Positions 1 to 6,037 are shown, counted from the stretch's first letter. The stretch: DNA of 6,320 nucleotides from Bacteroidota bacterium (GCA_018267355.1 JAFDYP010000298.1:1-6320); one strand, 5' to 3'. Numbers and translations are program-made. The notes: generated by a model not told the origin, from the letters alone.

Positions 1-522
1 AAGTATGCCGAAAACAGTATCGTACTCAAAAAAGTAGACCGCTACCACTCGGTCATTTCATCTTACAAAAACTTTGTATACAAATTCCCATCGAGTAAAT
101 ATCTCGCAGAAGCCTCTAAGTATGAGAACGATGCGCACTATTACTCTACTGAGGCTGCCTATGACAAGGCCTACGCCTACATACTGGAGGAGCGGGAGAA
201 ACACCTGTCCGTAGCTATCCGCGAGTGCAGTGAACAGCTACAGTACATCAAGGACCCGGATCGCATCAAAAAGACCGATGAGACCATCCAGAAGTGCTAC
301 CTGGGTATCGTCAGGACAAATTACGAACTGGCCGAGGAGGTAGGAGACACCAATGCCGTAAGACGCGAAGCCAAAAAGCGGGACTATTATGACCGCACTA
401 TCAAAAGTTATTATACCTTTGTGGATAAATACAAAGACGGTAAATACATCAAGGAAGCCGAGAAACTCTACGCTCTCGCTTCTGAAAAAATAGGAAAAGC
501 AACAACAGATGGACAAAAGTAA
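1..522 (+). CDS. bamD: Outer membrane assembly lipoprotein BamD, C-terminal part (5' end outside window)
   Basis: BamD is a periplasm-facing outer-membrane lipoprotein of tetratricopeptide (TPR) helices that works with BamA to fold beta-barrel proteins. The open frame enters from the left edge, and 173 residues are visible before the TAA at 520-522. The lipoprotein signal peptide, the lipidated cysteine and the first repeats lie outside. The visible part is charged, tyrosine-rich and all-helical in character, with two related units: YKNFVYKFPSSKYLAEA near residues 22-38 and YYTFVDKYKDGKYIKEA near 137-153. The pattern Y-x-x-F-x-x-K(F/Y)-x-x-x-KY-x-x-EA is typical of BamD/YfiO TPRs. The last 14 bases overlap the following omega-subunit gene, which suggests co-transcription. 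The position directly before rpoZ and the CoaBC genes is the usual Bacteroidota arrangement and supports the call. The protein is rather lysine-rich at its end and shows no visible defect. Confidence 0.85.
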   Translation, partial: KYAENSIVLKKVDRYHSVISSYKNFVYKFPSSKYLAEASKYENDAHYYSTEAAYDKAYAYILEEREKHLSVAIRECSEQLQYIKDPDRIKKTDETIQKCYLGIVRTNYELAEEVGDTNAVRREAKKRDYYDRTIKSYYTFVDKYKDGKYIKEAEKLYALASEKIGKATTDGQK

Positions 523-841
523 GAAGATCAAAATGACACAGATCAGCCCGCTGATCGAGACCCAAAACCTCGAAAAACTGGCTAAAAAGACTCAGAATAC
601 CTATGAGTCTATCGCTGTCATAGCCAAGAGGGCCAACCAGATCGGCGCAGACCTCAAGATGGAACTGCACGGCAAACTGGAGGACTTTGCCTCTCATACA
701 GACACACTGGAGGAGATCCATGAGAATAGGGAGCAGATCGAGATCTCAAAGTTTTATGAGAAGCTGCCTCATCCTACTATCCTCGCTATGAAGGAGTTTC
801 AGGATGACCAGATCAGCTATCGCTATACCGATCAGCAGTAA
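509..841 (+). CDS. rpoZ: DNA-directed RNA polymerase omega subunit (RpoZ/Rpb6-type, Bacteroidota form)
   Basis: This is a small protein of 110 residues, the usual size for the Bacteroidota omega-like subunit, which helps assemble and stabilise RNA polymerase by binding the beta' subunit. The recognisable core is YESIAVIAKRANQI at residues 32-45. The RAxQI part is the conserved helix shared by omega and eukaryotic Rpb6. The tail is acidic and helical, without a further motif. The start at 509 lies inside the end of bamD (14-base overlap). A second in-frame ATG at 533 would avoid the overlap and would remove only eight lysine-rich residues, so the exact start is open. The stop at 839-841 is followed 22 bases later by a strong terminator. 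Family assignment rests on the core motif, the length and the neighbourhood; overall similarity to proteobacterial RpoZ is low. Confidence 0.82.
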   Translation: MDKSKKIKMTQISPLIETQNLEKLAKKTQNTYESIAVIAKRANQIGADLKMELHGKLEDFASHTDTLEEIHENREQIEISKFYEKLPHPTILAMKEFQDDQISYRYTDQQ

Positions 842-863
842 TCCGGCTCTAAAAAGATATAGC

Positions 864-906
864 AAAGCGCAAGTACCGCATACACAAACCGGCCCTTGCG
901 CTTTTT
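864..906 (+). terminator. Intrinsic terminator after bamD-rpoZ
   Basis: AAAGCGCAAG (864-873) pairs perfectly with CTTGCGCTTT (895-904), giving a 10-bp stem around a 21-base loop. The last stem bases run into a T tract (902-906). It sits just downstream of the rpoZ stop and would separate the bamD-rpoZ transcript from coaC, so coaC probably has its own promoter in the AT-rich stretch 907-1046. I could not find a convincing TTG / TAnnTTTG pair there. Confidence 0.75.
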
Positions 907-1007
907 GCGCTTAGATAGCACGACCTGACGTTTTATATTGCTTTATTTTCTATGTCTTTATGTGTTCTATGTGGCAAAAATGTATTCGGCATTAGATCAT
1001 TGATAGC

Positions 1008-1044
1008 CATTTTCAAATCGTCAAATCACCTCATTTTCAAATCG
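1008..1044 (+). repeat. 13-bp direct repeat in the coaC leader
   Basis: CATTTTCAAATCG occurs at 1008-1020 and again at 1032-1044, a period of 24 bases. A further TCAAATC (1021-1027) lies between them, so TCAAATC appears three times in about 30 bases. The second copy ends two bases before the coaC ATG, where a ribosome binding site would be, and no Shine-Dalgarno sequence is seen. It could be an operator, a simple slippage duplication, or the A/T-rich leader style common in Bacteroidota. The sequence alone does not decide between these. Confidence 0.6.
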
Positions 1045-1046
1045 CA

Positions 1047-1580
1047 ATGAGTCTCACTGGCAAAAAGATCATCCTCGGCGTCACAGGCAGCATAGCAGCC
1101 TACAAGAGTGCCACCCTCGTGCGCCTGCTGGTCAAGGCCGGTGCTGACGTACGCGTCATCATGACCGCCGCCGCCGCAGACTTCATCACGCCGCTCACCC
1201 TCTCTGTGCTGAGCAAGAGTCCGGTCATCAGCCACCTGCAGAATGACAGCCATACCTGGAATAATCACGTAGAGCTCGGCCTCTGGGCAGACCTCATGCT
1301 CATAGCCCCCGCCTCTGCCAATACCATCGCTAAAATGGCCACAGGCCAGTGTGATAATATGCTGCTGGCCACCTATCTCTCAGCCAAATGCCCGGTGTAC
1401 TTTGCCCCGGCCATGGACCTGGATATGTGGCAGCACCCGGCTACAAAGAGGAACATAGATCTACTCCGGTCCTACGGCAATACACTTATACCGGTAGAGA
1501 ATGGCGAGCTGGCCAGTGGCCTGGTAGGTGATGGCCGGATGGCCGAGCCGGAGGCTATCGTAGCACAGCTGAGCGCTTAG
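1047..1580 (+). CDS. coaC: Phosphopantothenoylcysteine decarboxylase (CoaC), stand-alone half of a split CoaBC
   Basis: This is a flavoprotein (HFCD family) that decarboxylates 4'-phospho-N-pantothenoylcysteine to 4'-phosphopantetheine, a cytosolic step of coenzyme A synthesis. All main elements are present in 177 residues: GVTGSIAAYK (11-20) for flavin binding, FITPLT (46-51), the active-site histidine H74 in NNHVELGLWADL, PASANTIAKMATG (88-100), the substrate motif PAMDLDMW (121-128) and the flap GELASGLVGDGRM (153-165). Compared with E. coli Dfp, the motif asparagine (PxMNxxMW) is aspartate (D124), and the flap cysteine is serine (S157). As far as I recall, these changes are usual in Bacteroidota CoaBC. 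The protein ends eleven residues past the flap, just where the linker to CoaB would start, so the domain is complete and the fusion is missing. coaB lies about 1.15 kb downstream, beyond an inverted gene. The ATG at 1047 is well supported because the domain begins right after it. Confidence 0.93.
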   Translation: MSLTGKKIILGVTGSIAAYKSATLVRLLVKAGADVRVIMTAAAADFITPLTLSVLSKSPVISHLQNDSHTWNNHVELGLWADLMLIAPASANTIAKMATGQCDNMLLATYLSAKCPVYFAPAMDLDMWQHPATKRNIDLLRSYGNTLIPVENGELASGLVGDGRMAEPEAIVAQLSA

Positions 1581-1641
1581 CATACGGCATACTTCATGCT
1601 GAAGCTGACAAATAAAAGTGATTTCAAATAAGAGGCTCTTT

Positions 1642-1665
1642 CATCTCCTTCTGAGAGGAAAGATG
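1642..1665. terminator. Weak imperfect hairpin between convergent coaC and the DoxX-type gene
   Basis: CATCT (1642-1646) pairs with AGATG (1661-1665), and CCT (1647-1649) with AGG (1656-1658) inside it, with a two-base bulge at 1659-1660. The genes on both sides point toward this spot, so a bidirectional terminator would be expected in 1581-1688. The hairpin is weak and lacks a clear T tract next to it, so this is only a candidate. A smaller perfect hairpin, CTTCA/TGAAG, lies at 1592-1604. Confidence 0.25.
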
Positions 1666-1688
1666 TCAAAGGCAGATAGGTGAGGTGA

Positions 1689-2690
1689 TCACTCTTTCAG
1701 CCAGTCTTCTATAGCTTTTTCATTCAGCTGAAAGTAGCCGCCCTTTTTCTCTACGATACTGTTATTGACCCATAGTATCTGCGGCATTTTGGGACCAGCC
1801 ATACTGATAAACTCATCCGGGCCGAAGAAGATCTCATGAGGTATATCTTCCAGGCCATAGTTCTTGATGTAGGGTTCATACAGCTCTATTTTACCATTCA
1901 TGACCAGGTAAAAAGGTATGGCGGGATTCTCCTTGTGCAATACATGTATCTTCTGCGCAGCTATCTTGCAGTGCGGGCAGGTCAGGCTCAGGTAGGCTAT
2001 GATATGCTTGCCCGTGCGCAGCTCTATGGCCGGTTTCGCATTTTTAGGATTCTCAGATTCATAGAGCAGGTCCAGCGGCACTTTGTAGTTCACTGACTGG
2101 GGCTGCAGGTTTTTAGAGCTCTGCAGGTCCACAGGATTCAGGATAAAGGGCAGCGTCAGTGCTGTGATACAGAGGAGTGCCGCTATATACTTCATAAAGC
2201 GCCACTCAATGGGGCGCGCCATAGCATAGATCAGGCCGCACATGAGCAGCAGGCCTACATTCTTGATGATAGCCTGTAGCGGCGTCATGGGCAGGTACTC
2301 GCCAAAGCAGCCGCAGTTGCCGTTGTTGCCTTTGGTCATCAGGATACCCATGAGATAGATGCAGAAAACGACCAGCAGCGAGGCTACCAGCGGGATGGTA
2401 AAGCGGCGGAGGCGAAAGTTTAAGATCAGCAGCCCCCCGCAGGCAAACTCCAGCGCCACCAGCAGCCGGGCTATGAAGGGTGCCGTATTCCAGCCCGCTA
2501 TGCCCAGGTCTACAAAGGTGTACTCAAACGGCTCTATGGGATACAGCTTGGTATAGCCCGAGTAGAGGAAGACAGCACCCAGCAGGATGCTCATAGCTAC
2601 AGATGCGATCAGCGCAAAGTCGGGCCTGGCTTTCATCAAACGAAGTTGCATAAAAAGAACTAAACCCTGCAGCATACTGCTCCCCTGCAT
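1689..2690 (-). CDS. DoxX/MauE-type membrane protein fused to a thioredoxin-like domain
   Basis: This is a two-part redox membrane protein of 333 residues from the longest start. The N-terminal part has about five hydrophobic helices (roughly 26-45, 70-91, 97-118, 137-158 and 166-184). Between the third and fourth is NCGCFG (125-130), the cysteine pair typical of MauE/DoxX redox-associated proteins. The C-terminal part (about 215-333) resembles thioredoxin: a strand, then LTCPHC with the CxxC pair C238/C241, then KMPQILWV with the probable cis-proline P303. By family analogy the protein may pass electrons between a membrane thiol pair and an extracytoplasmic thioredoxin domain, as VKOR-thioredoxin fusions do. 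Topology and substrate are unknown. Starts inside the frame at 2675, 2651 and 2636 (MKARPDF) are also possible. The one at 2675 has a GGGGAG sequence just upstream, and that at 2636 lies closest to the first helix. The gene lies inverted between coaC and coaB, which are normally one gene. Confidence 0.8.
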   Translation of the reverse strand: MQGSSMLQGLVLFMQLRLMKARPDFALIASVAMSILLGAVFLYSGYTKLYPIEPFEYTFVDLGIAGWNTAPFIARLLVALEFACGGLLILNFRLRRFTIPLVASLLVVFCIYLMGILMTKGNNGNCGCFGEYLPMTPLQAIIKNVGLLLMCGLIYAMARPIEWRFMKYIAALLCITALTLPFILNPVDLQSSKNLQPQSVNYKVPLDLLYESENPKNAKPAIELRTGKHIIAYLSLTCPHCKIAAQKIHVLHKENPAIPFYLVMNGKIELYEPYIKNYGLEDIPHEIFFGPDEFISMAGPKMPQILWVNNSIVEKKGGYFQLNEKAIEDWLKE

Positions 2691-2736
2691 TAACCTGCTT
2701 TTCTTAACTTGCCCTCCTATACAAAACCATCACAGC

Positions 2737-3387
2737 GTGCAGCTATCCGGCAAAAAAATACTGATCACCGCAGGCCCTACACGGGAGCCGATAGACCCCG
2801 TCAGGTACATCAGCAATTTCTCTACGGGCAAGATGGGCATAGCCCTGGCCGAGGCCTGTACGGCACGTGGCGGCACGGTCACACTAGTCAAGGGTCCTAC
2901 GCAGGCATACAGCATCTCGCCTGCCATCTCGGTAGTAGAGGTGGTCTCTGCGGCTGACATGTATACCGCCTGCACACAATATTTCGCGGCCAGCGATGTT
3001 ATCATATTCGCGGCGGCTGTAGCAGACTATACCCCAAAGCATCCCGCCACCAGCAAGATCAAGAAGCAGGAGGGAGAGTTTACACTCGAGCTTGTCAAGA
3101 CCAAAGACATAGCATACGAGCTGGGCCGTGGCAAAAGGGAGGGTCAGGTCTGCGTAGGCTTTGCCCTGGAGACGGACAATGAGCTGGCCAATGCCCGGTC
3201 AAAACTGGAGAAGAAGAACCTCGACATGATCGTGTTAAACTCTCTCAAAGATGCAGGGGCGGGCTTCCAGCATGACACCAATAAGGTCACCATAGTGGAT
3301 AAGAAGGGAAATGTGGTTACCTTTGATCTGAAGGCAAAATCAGATGTAGCATCTGATATCTTAGACTATATAGAAACACAGCTATAA
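2737..3387 (+). CDS. coaB: Phosphopantothenate-cysteine ligase (CoaB), stand-alone half of a split CoaBC
   Basis: CoaB couples 4'-phosphopantothenate with cysteine, using a nucleotide triphosphate (CTP in most bacteria), through an acyl-nucleotidyl intermediate. Its product is the substrate of CoaC. From the GTG at 2737 the protein has 216 residues and opens directly with the domain: [19 protein letters not shown] (3-21) and [11 protein letters not shown] (24-34). N27 matches the essential asparagine of E. coli Dfp (N210). Further motifs are [10 protein letters not shown] (91-100), a lysine group KIKK (107-110) where the E. coli catalytic lysine K289 lies, GFALETD (141-147) and [11 protein letters not shown] (159-169). 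An ATG at 2587 is in frame but would overlap the opposite-strand gene by 104 bases and add about 50 residues with no counterpart in the family, so I prefer GTG. No clear Shine-Dalgarno precedes it. The TAA at 3385-3387 shares its last base with the ATG of the next gene, which suggests translational coupling. Confidence 0.92.
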   Translation: MQLSGKKILITAGPTREPIDPVRYISNFSTGKMGIALAEACTARGGTVTLVKGPTQAYSISPAISVVEVVSAADMYTACTQYFAASDVIIFAAAVADYTPKHPATSKIKKQEGEFTLELVKTKDIAYELGRGKREGQVCVGFALETDNELANARSKLEKKNLDMIVLNSLKDAGAGFQHDTNKVTIVDKKGNVVTFDLKAKSDVASDILDYIETQL

Positions 3388-4313
3388 TGCGAATGGCAAG
3401 ACCTTTGGGCTTTTTGATAGCGCTCCTGATATTCTCCCGGCACCTCTCTGCCCAGGAGCTGAAGTGCACCATACAGCTCAACTCTCAGAAGATAACCGGC
3501 GTAGATCCGTCTGTATTTCAGACACTGCAGGGCGCCATGACGGACTTTATGAATCAGCGCGCCTGGACACAGGATGTATTCGCACCGGAGGAGCGCATAG
3601 ACTGCTCGCTCTACATACAGCTGGATGGGGTGGAAAACCAGGACCAGTACACCGGCTCTATCACGATACAGGCTGCACGCCCGGCGTTCAATAGTACGTA
3701 CAACTCGCCGATGCTCAACTTCCGCGACCTGGACTTTGTCTTCACCTATTCGCCCAATACGCCGCTTGATTTTAATATCAACCAGTACCAGTCAAACCTC
3801 ACCTCTGTGCTGGCCTACTATGCCTACCTGATCATCGGGCTGGACTATGAGAGTATGGCCAAAGGCGGCGGCACCAAGTACTTTGCTATGGCGGAGCAGA
3901 TCATGAATGCTGTACCGCAGGGTGGCAATGAATCAAGGGGATGGAAGCCATTTGACAATAACCCTGTGAGTGGCAATAAGAACCGGTACAACATCATCAG
4001 CTTCCTGCAGGGTGCCAAGTTTGACGGCTTCAAGCAGGTGATCTATGAGTACCACCGCCTCGGCATGGACAATTTCTTTGATGATCCTACAGTCGCCCGC
4101 GCCGGCATACTACAGTCACTGCGTACATTGGACAAGACCTTCAAAGACTATCCAAACAACGTACTTGTGATCCTCTTCCTACAGGCCAAGGGCGATGAAC
4201 TGGTCAGTATCTTCCAGGGTGCTGACGCCGGTGAGAAGACCGAGGCCATAAATATCCTCAAACGCCTCGACCCCGCCAACGGGACCAAGTACGACAAGAT
4301 TATAAAAGGCTAG
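3387..4313 (+). CDS. DUF4835 family exported protein (PorD-like, type IX secretion associated)
   Basis: This 308-residue secreted protein belongs to a family found in Bacteroidota next to CoaBC. It begins with a signal peptide: a short basic start, a hydrophobic run PLGFLIALLIF (6-16) and a probable cleavage after LSA (22), giving a mature N-terminus QELKC. Conserved-looking blocks include the DFMNQRAWTQDVF region (52-64), the aromatic stretch around LNFRDLDFVFTY and a helix YYAYLIIGLDYESMAKGGG near the middle. I recall this family (DUF4835) being annotated as the type IX secretion protein PorD; I am not certain of that role, and nothing in this sequence proves it. The start overlaps the coaB stop by one base (TAATG), and an ATG two codons later at 3393 is an alternative. 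The family, size and position match the usual Bacteroidota order. The gene normally found next, recN, is absent here. Confidence 0.82.
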   Translation: MRMARPLGFLIALLIFSRHLSAQELKCTIQLNSQKITGVDPSVFQTLQGAMTDFMNQRAWTQDVFAPEERIDCSLYIQLDGVENQDQYTGSITIQAARPAFNSTYNSPMLNFRDLDFVFTYSPNTPLDFNINQYQSNLTSVLAYYAYLIIGLDYESMAKGGGTKYFAMAEQIMNAVPQGGNESRGWKPFDNNPVSGNKNRYNIISFLQGAKFDGFKQVIYEYHRLGMDNFFDDPTVARAGILQSLRTLDKTFKDYPNNVLVILFLQAKGDELVSIFQGADAGEKTEAINILKRLDPANGTKYDKIIKG

Positions 4314-4395
4314 CGAGGCTATTATTCATATACCGAAGCCCTGTTATCACGCATCAGGCATTGCTCCTGCGCAATGAGTCTACATGGCTGAAAGT

Positions 4396-4456
4396 CCTTG
4401 AAAAGGTCGCAGATCCCGCACCTTGGTCGGGAGGGTGGCCGAAGGCCGGGGGATTT
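4396..4456. repeat. GC-rich cluster of palindromes between convergent genes (possible dispersed repeat)
   Basis: Three small palindromes stand in a row. CCTT-GAA-AAGG lies at 4396-4406. TCCCG (4414-4418) pairs with CGGGA (4428-4432), and ACC (4420-4422) pairs with GGT (4425-4427) inside it, leaving one bulged C. GGCC-GAA-GGCC lies at 4437-4447. An alternative outer stem, AGATCCC (4411-4417) with GGGATTT (4450-4456), could close the last two. Nearby are CATTGC/GCAATG (4359-4376) and GCAGCA/TGCTGC (4463-4486), the latter covering the pirin stop codon. The stretch lacks T tracts, so it does not look like a standard terminator, although it lies where two convergent transcripts must end. Similar GC-palindrome units are scattered in other Bacteroidota genomes as far as I recall; copy number here cannot be seen. 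Confidence 0.45.
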
Positions 4457-4476
4457 GACGCAGCAGCACAAGTATC

Positions 4477-5352
4477 TCAATGCTGCAAAGGCAGCGGCAC
4501 AAACTCCGTCTCGCCCGCCACGCGAGGAAACTCCTGCGCCATCCACTTGGCTTTAGCAGCATCTATCAGGTTCTGATCAGTCGCTACAAAGTTCCAGTAG
4601 ATCAGGCGCGGCTCCGGCAGCGCATCACCACCAAAGAAATAGACCGTAGTATCCGGCAGCATGGTAAACTCGCAGATGCTGCTATCCTTGGCCACTAGTA
4701 GTTCTTTAGGCCCGTACACATTGCCATCGCTCTCGACGGCGCCACTGAGGATATACAGGCCCGACTCACCATAGAGTTTGGCGCCGATAGAGACCTTCGT
4801 TCTTTCCTTACTCTTCAGCTCCAGAAAGTAGAGCGGGCTATATACGGGCACTGGCGACACTCGCCCATCATAGGCGCCGGCTATCAGCTTATAGCTCACG
4901 CCATCCTCTTCCCATGCGGGCAGTTGCTCGGCATCGGCATGATAGAAGGTCGGCTCCATCTGCTCTTGCGCCTTGGGCAGCGCTACCCAGATCTGCAGCC
5001 CATGCAGGGACTTCTCTTTGCCGCGCAGGTATGGAGGGGTGCGCTCGGAGTGCACGATACCTTTGCCGGCCGTCATCCAATTCACCTGGCCCGCTTTGAT
5101 CTCTATCTCTGTGCCCAGACTATCCTTGTGGATGATGTTGCCATCAAAGAGGTAGGTCAGCGTAGACAGGCCGATATGCGGGTGCGGCGGGATATCCATA
5201 TTCTCCGTCGTAGCCATAGCCGCAGGCCCCATATGATCTATGAAGATGAACGGCCCGACCATCCGCCGCGTACGAAAAGGCAGCAAGCGCCCTACGAGGA
5301 AATTGCCGATATCACGGGGGCGTTCTTCTATGATGAGGTCTATGTTTGACAT
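4477..5352 (-). CDS. Pirin family protein (bicupin, YhhW-like)
   Basis: Pirins are two-domain cupins that bind a metal, usually iron. Some, such as E. coli YhhW, act as quercetin 2,3-dioxygenases, while others are regulators; the physiological substrate is usually unknown. The 291 residues fit the family. The N-terminal cupin has all four metal ligands: H57 and H59 in PPHPHIGLST, and H101 and E103 in GKGIVHSERTP. Also typical are the early VGPFIFIDHMGP (32-43), which leads to the cupin core, and LHGLQIWVALP (116-126). The C-terminal cupin (about 150-245) is degenerate in ligands, as usual, with the signature-like YILSGAVESDG. The C-terminal region ends in a helix and a short proline-rich tail. 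The ATG at 5350-5352 gives the normal N-terminus. Only about 20 bases separate the start from the T tract that ends the upstream gene's terminator, so its promoter must overlap that terminator or it is served by read-through. It converges with the DUF4835 gene. Confidence 0.93.
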   Translation of the reverse strand: MSNIDLIIEERPRDIGNFLVGRLLPFRTRRMVGPFIFIDHMGPAAMATTENMDIPPHPHIGLSTLTYLFDGNIIHKDSLGTEIEIKAGQVNWMTAGKGIVHSERTPPYLRGKEKSLHGLQIWVALPKAQEQMEPTFYHADAEQLPAWEEDGVSYKLIAGAYDGRVSPVPVYSPLYFLELKSKERTKVSIGAKLYGESGLYILSGAVESDGNVYGPKELLVAKDSSICEFTMLPDTTVYFFGGDALPEPRLIYWNFVATDQNLIDAAKAKWMAQEFPRVAGETEFVPLPLQH

Positions 5353-5373
5353 GAGTGATGATAATGATTGTTC

Positions 5374-5403
5374 AAATAAAAAACGTCAGGCAAAGGCCTG
5401 ACG
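5374..5403 (-). terminator. Intrinsic terminator of the Mpo1-like gene
   Basis: CGTCAGGC (5384-5391) and GCCTGACG (5396-5403) form a perfect 8-bp stem with a four-base loop. Read on the minus strand, the stem is followed by TTTTTTATTT (complement of 5374-5383). It lies 26 bases past the stop codon of the DUF962 gene and just before the pirin start. Confidence 0.87.
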
Positions 5404-5429
5404 CTATATTTTATTGGGCTGCCACCGGC

Positions 5430-5897
5430 TTAGATAGACAGGCCGATCTTCTTGTAGATAAAGCTCATGATCCAGGCTGGTCCTATCATGAGAAACTGGA
5501 TATCCTTGGCAAAGGAAGGCTTCTTGCCCTCGATACCGTGACCCCAAAACTGTGCGATCCATGCCGCTACGAAAAGTGCCAGAGACACCGCCCAGAGATA
5601 GCCACCTGTAGCGCGCTGTATCGCCTCACACAGTACGAGGCAGAGCGCACTATACAGCACCATGCCGATAGCCAGGGAGAAGGATAGCGTAAAGTAATAA
5701 ACAGCCACAAGCACCGTGACGATATCAGCCACAGTGAGCGGCAGGCCCGGTGCGATCTCTACCGGCAGCTTGATGCTATACAGCAGGCCCACTACGGTAA
5801 AGTAAATGACGGGTACACAGACAAAGTGCACCATTTTATTAGTAGGATTCTGATGGCTCTCAGCATACTCGTCGAGCCACTGATGGATACTCTTCAT
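5430..5897 (-). CDS. Mpo1-like (DUF962/YGL010w) membrane protein
   Basis: This is a small polytopic membrane protein of 155 residues. The yeast member Mpo1 is an iron-dependent dioxygenase that shortens 2-hydroxy fatty acids by one carbon; the role of bacterial members is not settled. Both family signatures are present: YAESHQNPTNKMVHFVCVP (11-29), with H15 and H24 as likely metal ligands, and AQFWGHGIEGKKP (115-127), with H120 and probably E123 nearby. Hydrophobic segments lie at about 25-41, 54-71, 73-90 and 102-117, with a less certain one at 134-148. The histidine motifs flank the membrane core as in the family. The ATG at 5895-5897 is the natural start. A possible promoter lies upstream and a strong terminator downstream, so the gene is probably monocistronic. 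Family assignment is firm from the motifs, while the reaction in this organism is inferred. Confidence 0.88.
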   Translation of the reverse strand: MKSIHQWLDEYAESHQNPTNKMVHFVCVPVIYFTVVGLLYSIKLPVEIAPGLPLTVADIVTVLVAVYYFTLSFSLAIGMVLYSALCLVLCEAIQRATGGYLWAVSLALFVAAWIAQFWGHGIEGKKPSFAKDIQFLMIGPAWIMSFIYKKIGLSI

Positions 5898-5935
5898 GAT
5901 ATTAGTTTTAGTAGTGATACTAAGTTACTGCCCTT

Positions 5936-5963
5936 TTTATAAAAACAAAAACAGCTCTGTCAA
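5936..5963 (-). promoter_or_regulatory. Possible promoter of the Mpo1-like gene
   Basis: On the minus strand TTGACA (complement of 5958-5963) and TATAAA (complement of 5936-5941) are separated by 16 bases, close to a sigma-70 promoter. They lie 39-66 bases before the start codon, between the upstream gene's terminator and the ORF. Bacteroidota housekeeping promoters usually read TTG and TAnnTTTG, and the second half does not match that form, so the call is tentative. Confidence 0.35.
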
Positions 5964-5982
5964 TGACACATCTTTGCCGACC

Positions 5983-6014
5983 AATAAAAAAGGCGCACCG
6001 GATAGTGCGCCTTT
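5983..6014 (-). terminator. Intrinsic terminator of the acyl-CoA dehydrogenase gene
   Basis: AAAGGCGCAC (5989-5998) and GTGCGCCTTT (6005-6014) make a perfect 10-bp stem with a six-base loop. On the minus strand the stem ends in a T tract interrupted by one A (complement of 5983-5990). It stands 23 bases past the TAA of the gene at the right edge and separates it from the Mpo1-like gene. Confidence 0.88.
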
Positions 6015-6037
6015 GTATCAGATTGCCTGCCACGGGA

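Noticed and set aside
2587..2736. ATG at 2587 as the start of coaB
   Set aside because: It would overlap the opposite gene by 104 bases and add about 50 cysteine-rich residues absent from the family. The GTG at 2737 starts exactly at the conserved domain.
1560..2745. coaBC split caused by a transposon or a sequencing frameshift
   Set aside because: The halves are separated by over 1.1 kb with a complete gene, so a frameshift cannot explain it. I found no transposase, terminal inverted repeats or convincing target-site duplication at the edges; CACAGC occurs near both edges but is too short to count.
4322..4546. 74-residue minus-strand open frame in the spacer after the DUF4835 gene
   Set aside because: It overlaps the end of the pirin gene in another frame and translates the palindromic DNA, with no recognisable domain.
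4924..5349. 141-residue open frame on the + strand
   Set aside because: It lies wholly inside the pirin gene on the other strand, and its translation has no family-like motif and an unlikely composition. The pirin ligands and length decide for the minus strand.
5355..5687. 110-residue open frame on the + strand
   Set aside because: It crosses the terminator stem and then runs antisense through the Mpo1-like gene, whose motifs are clear.
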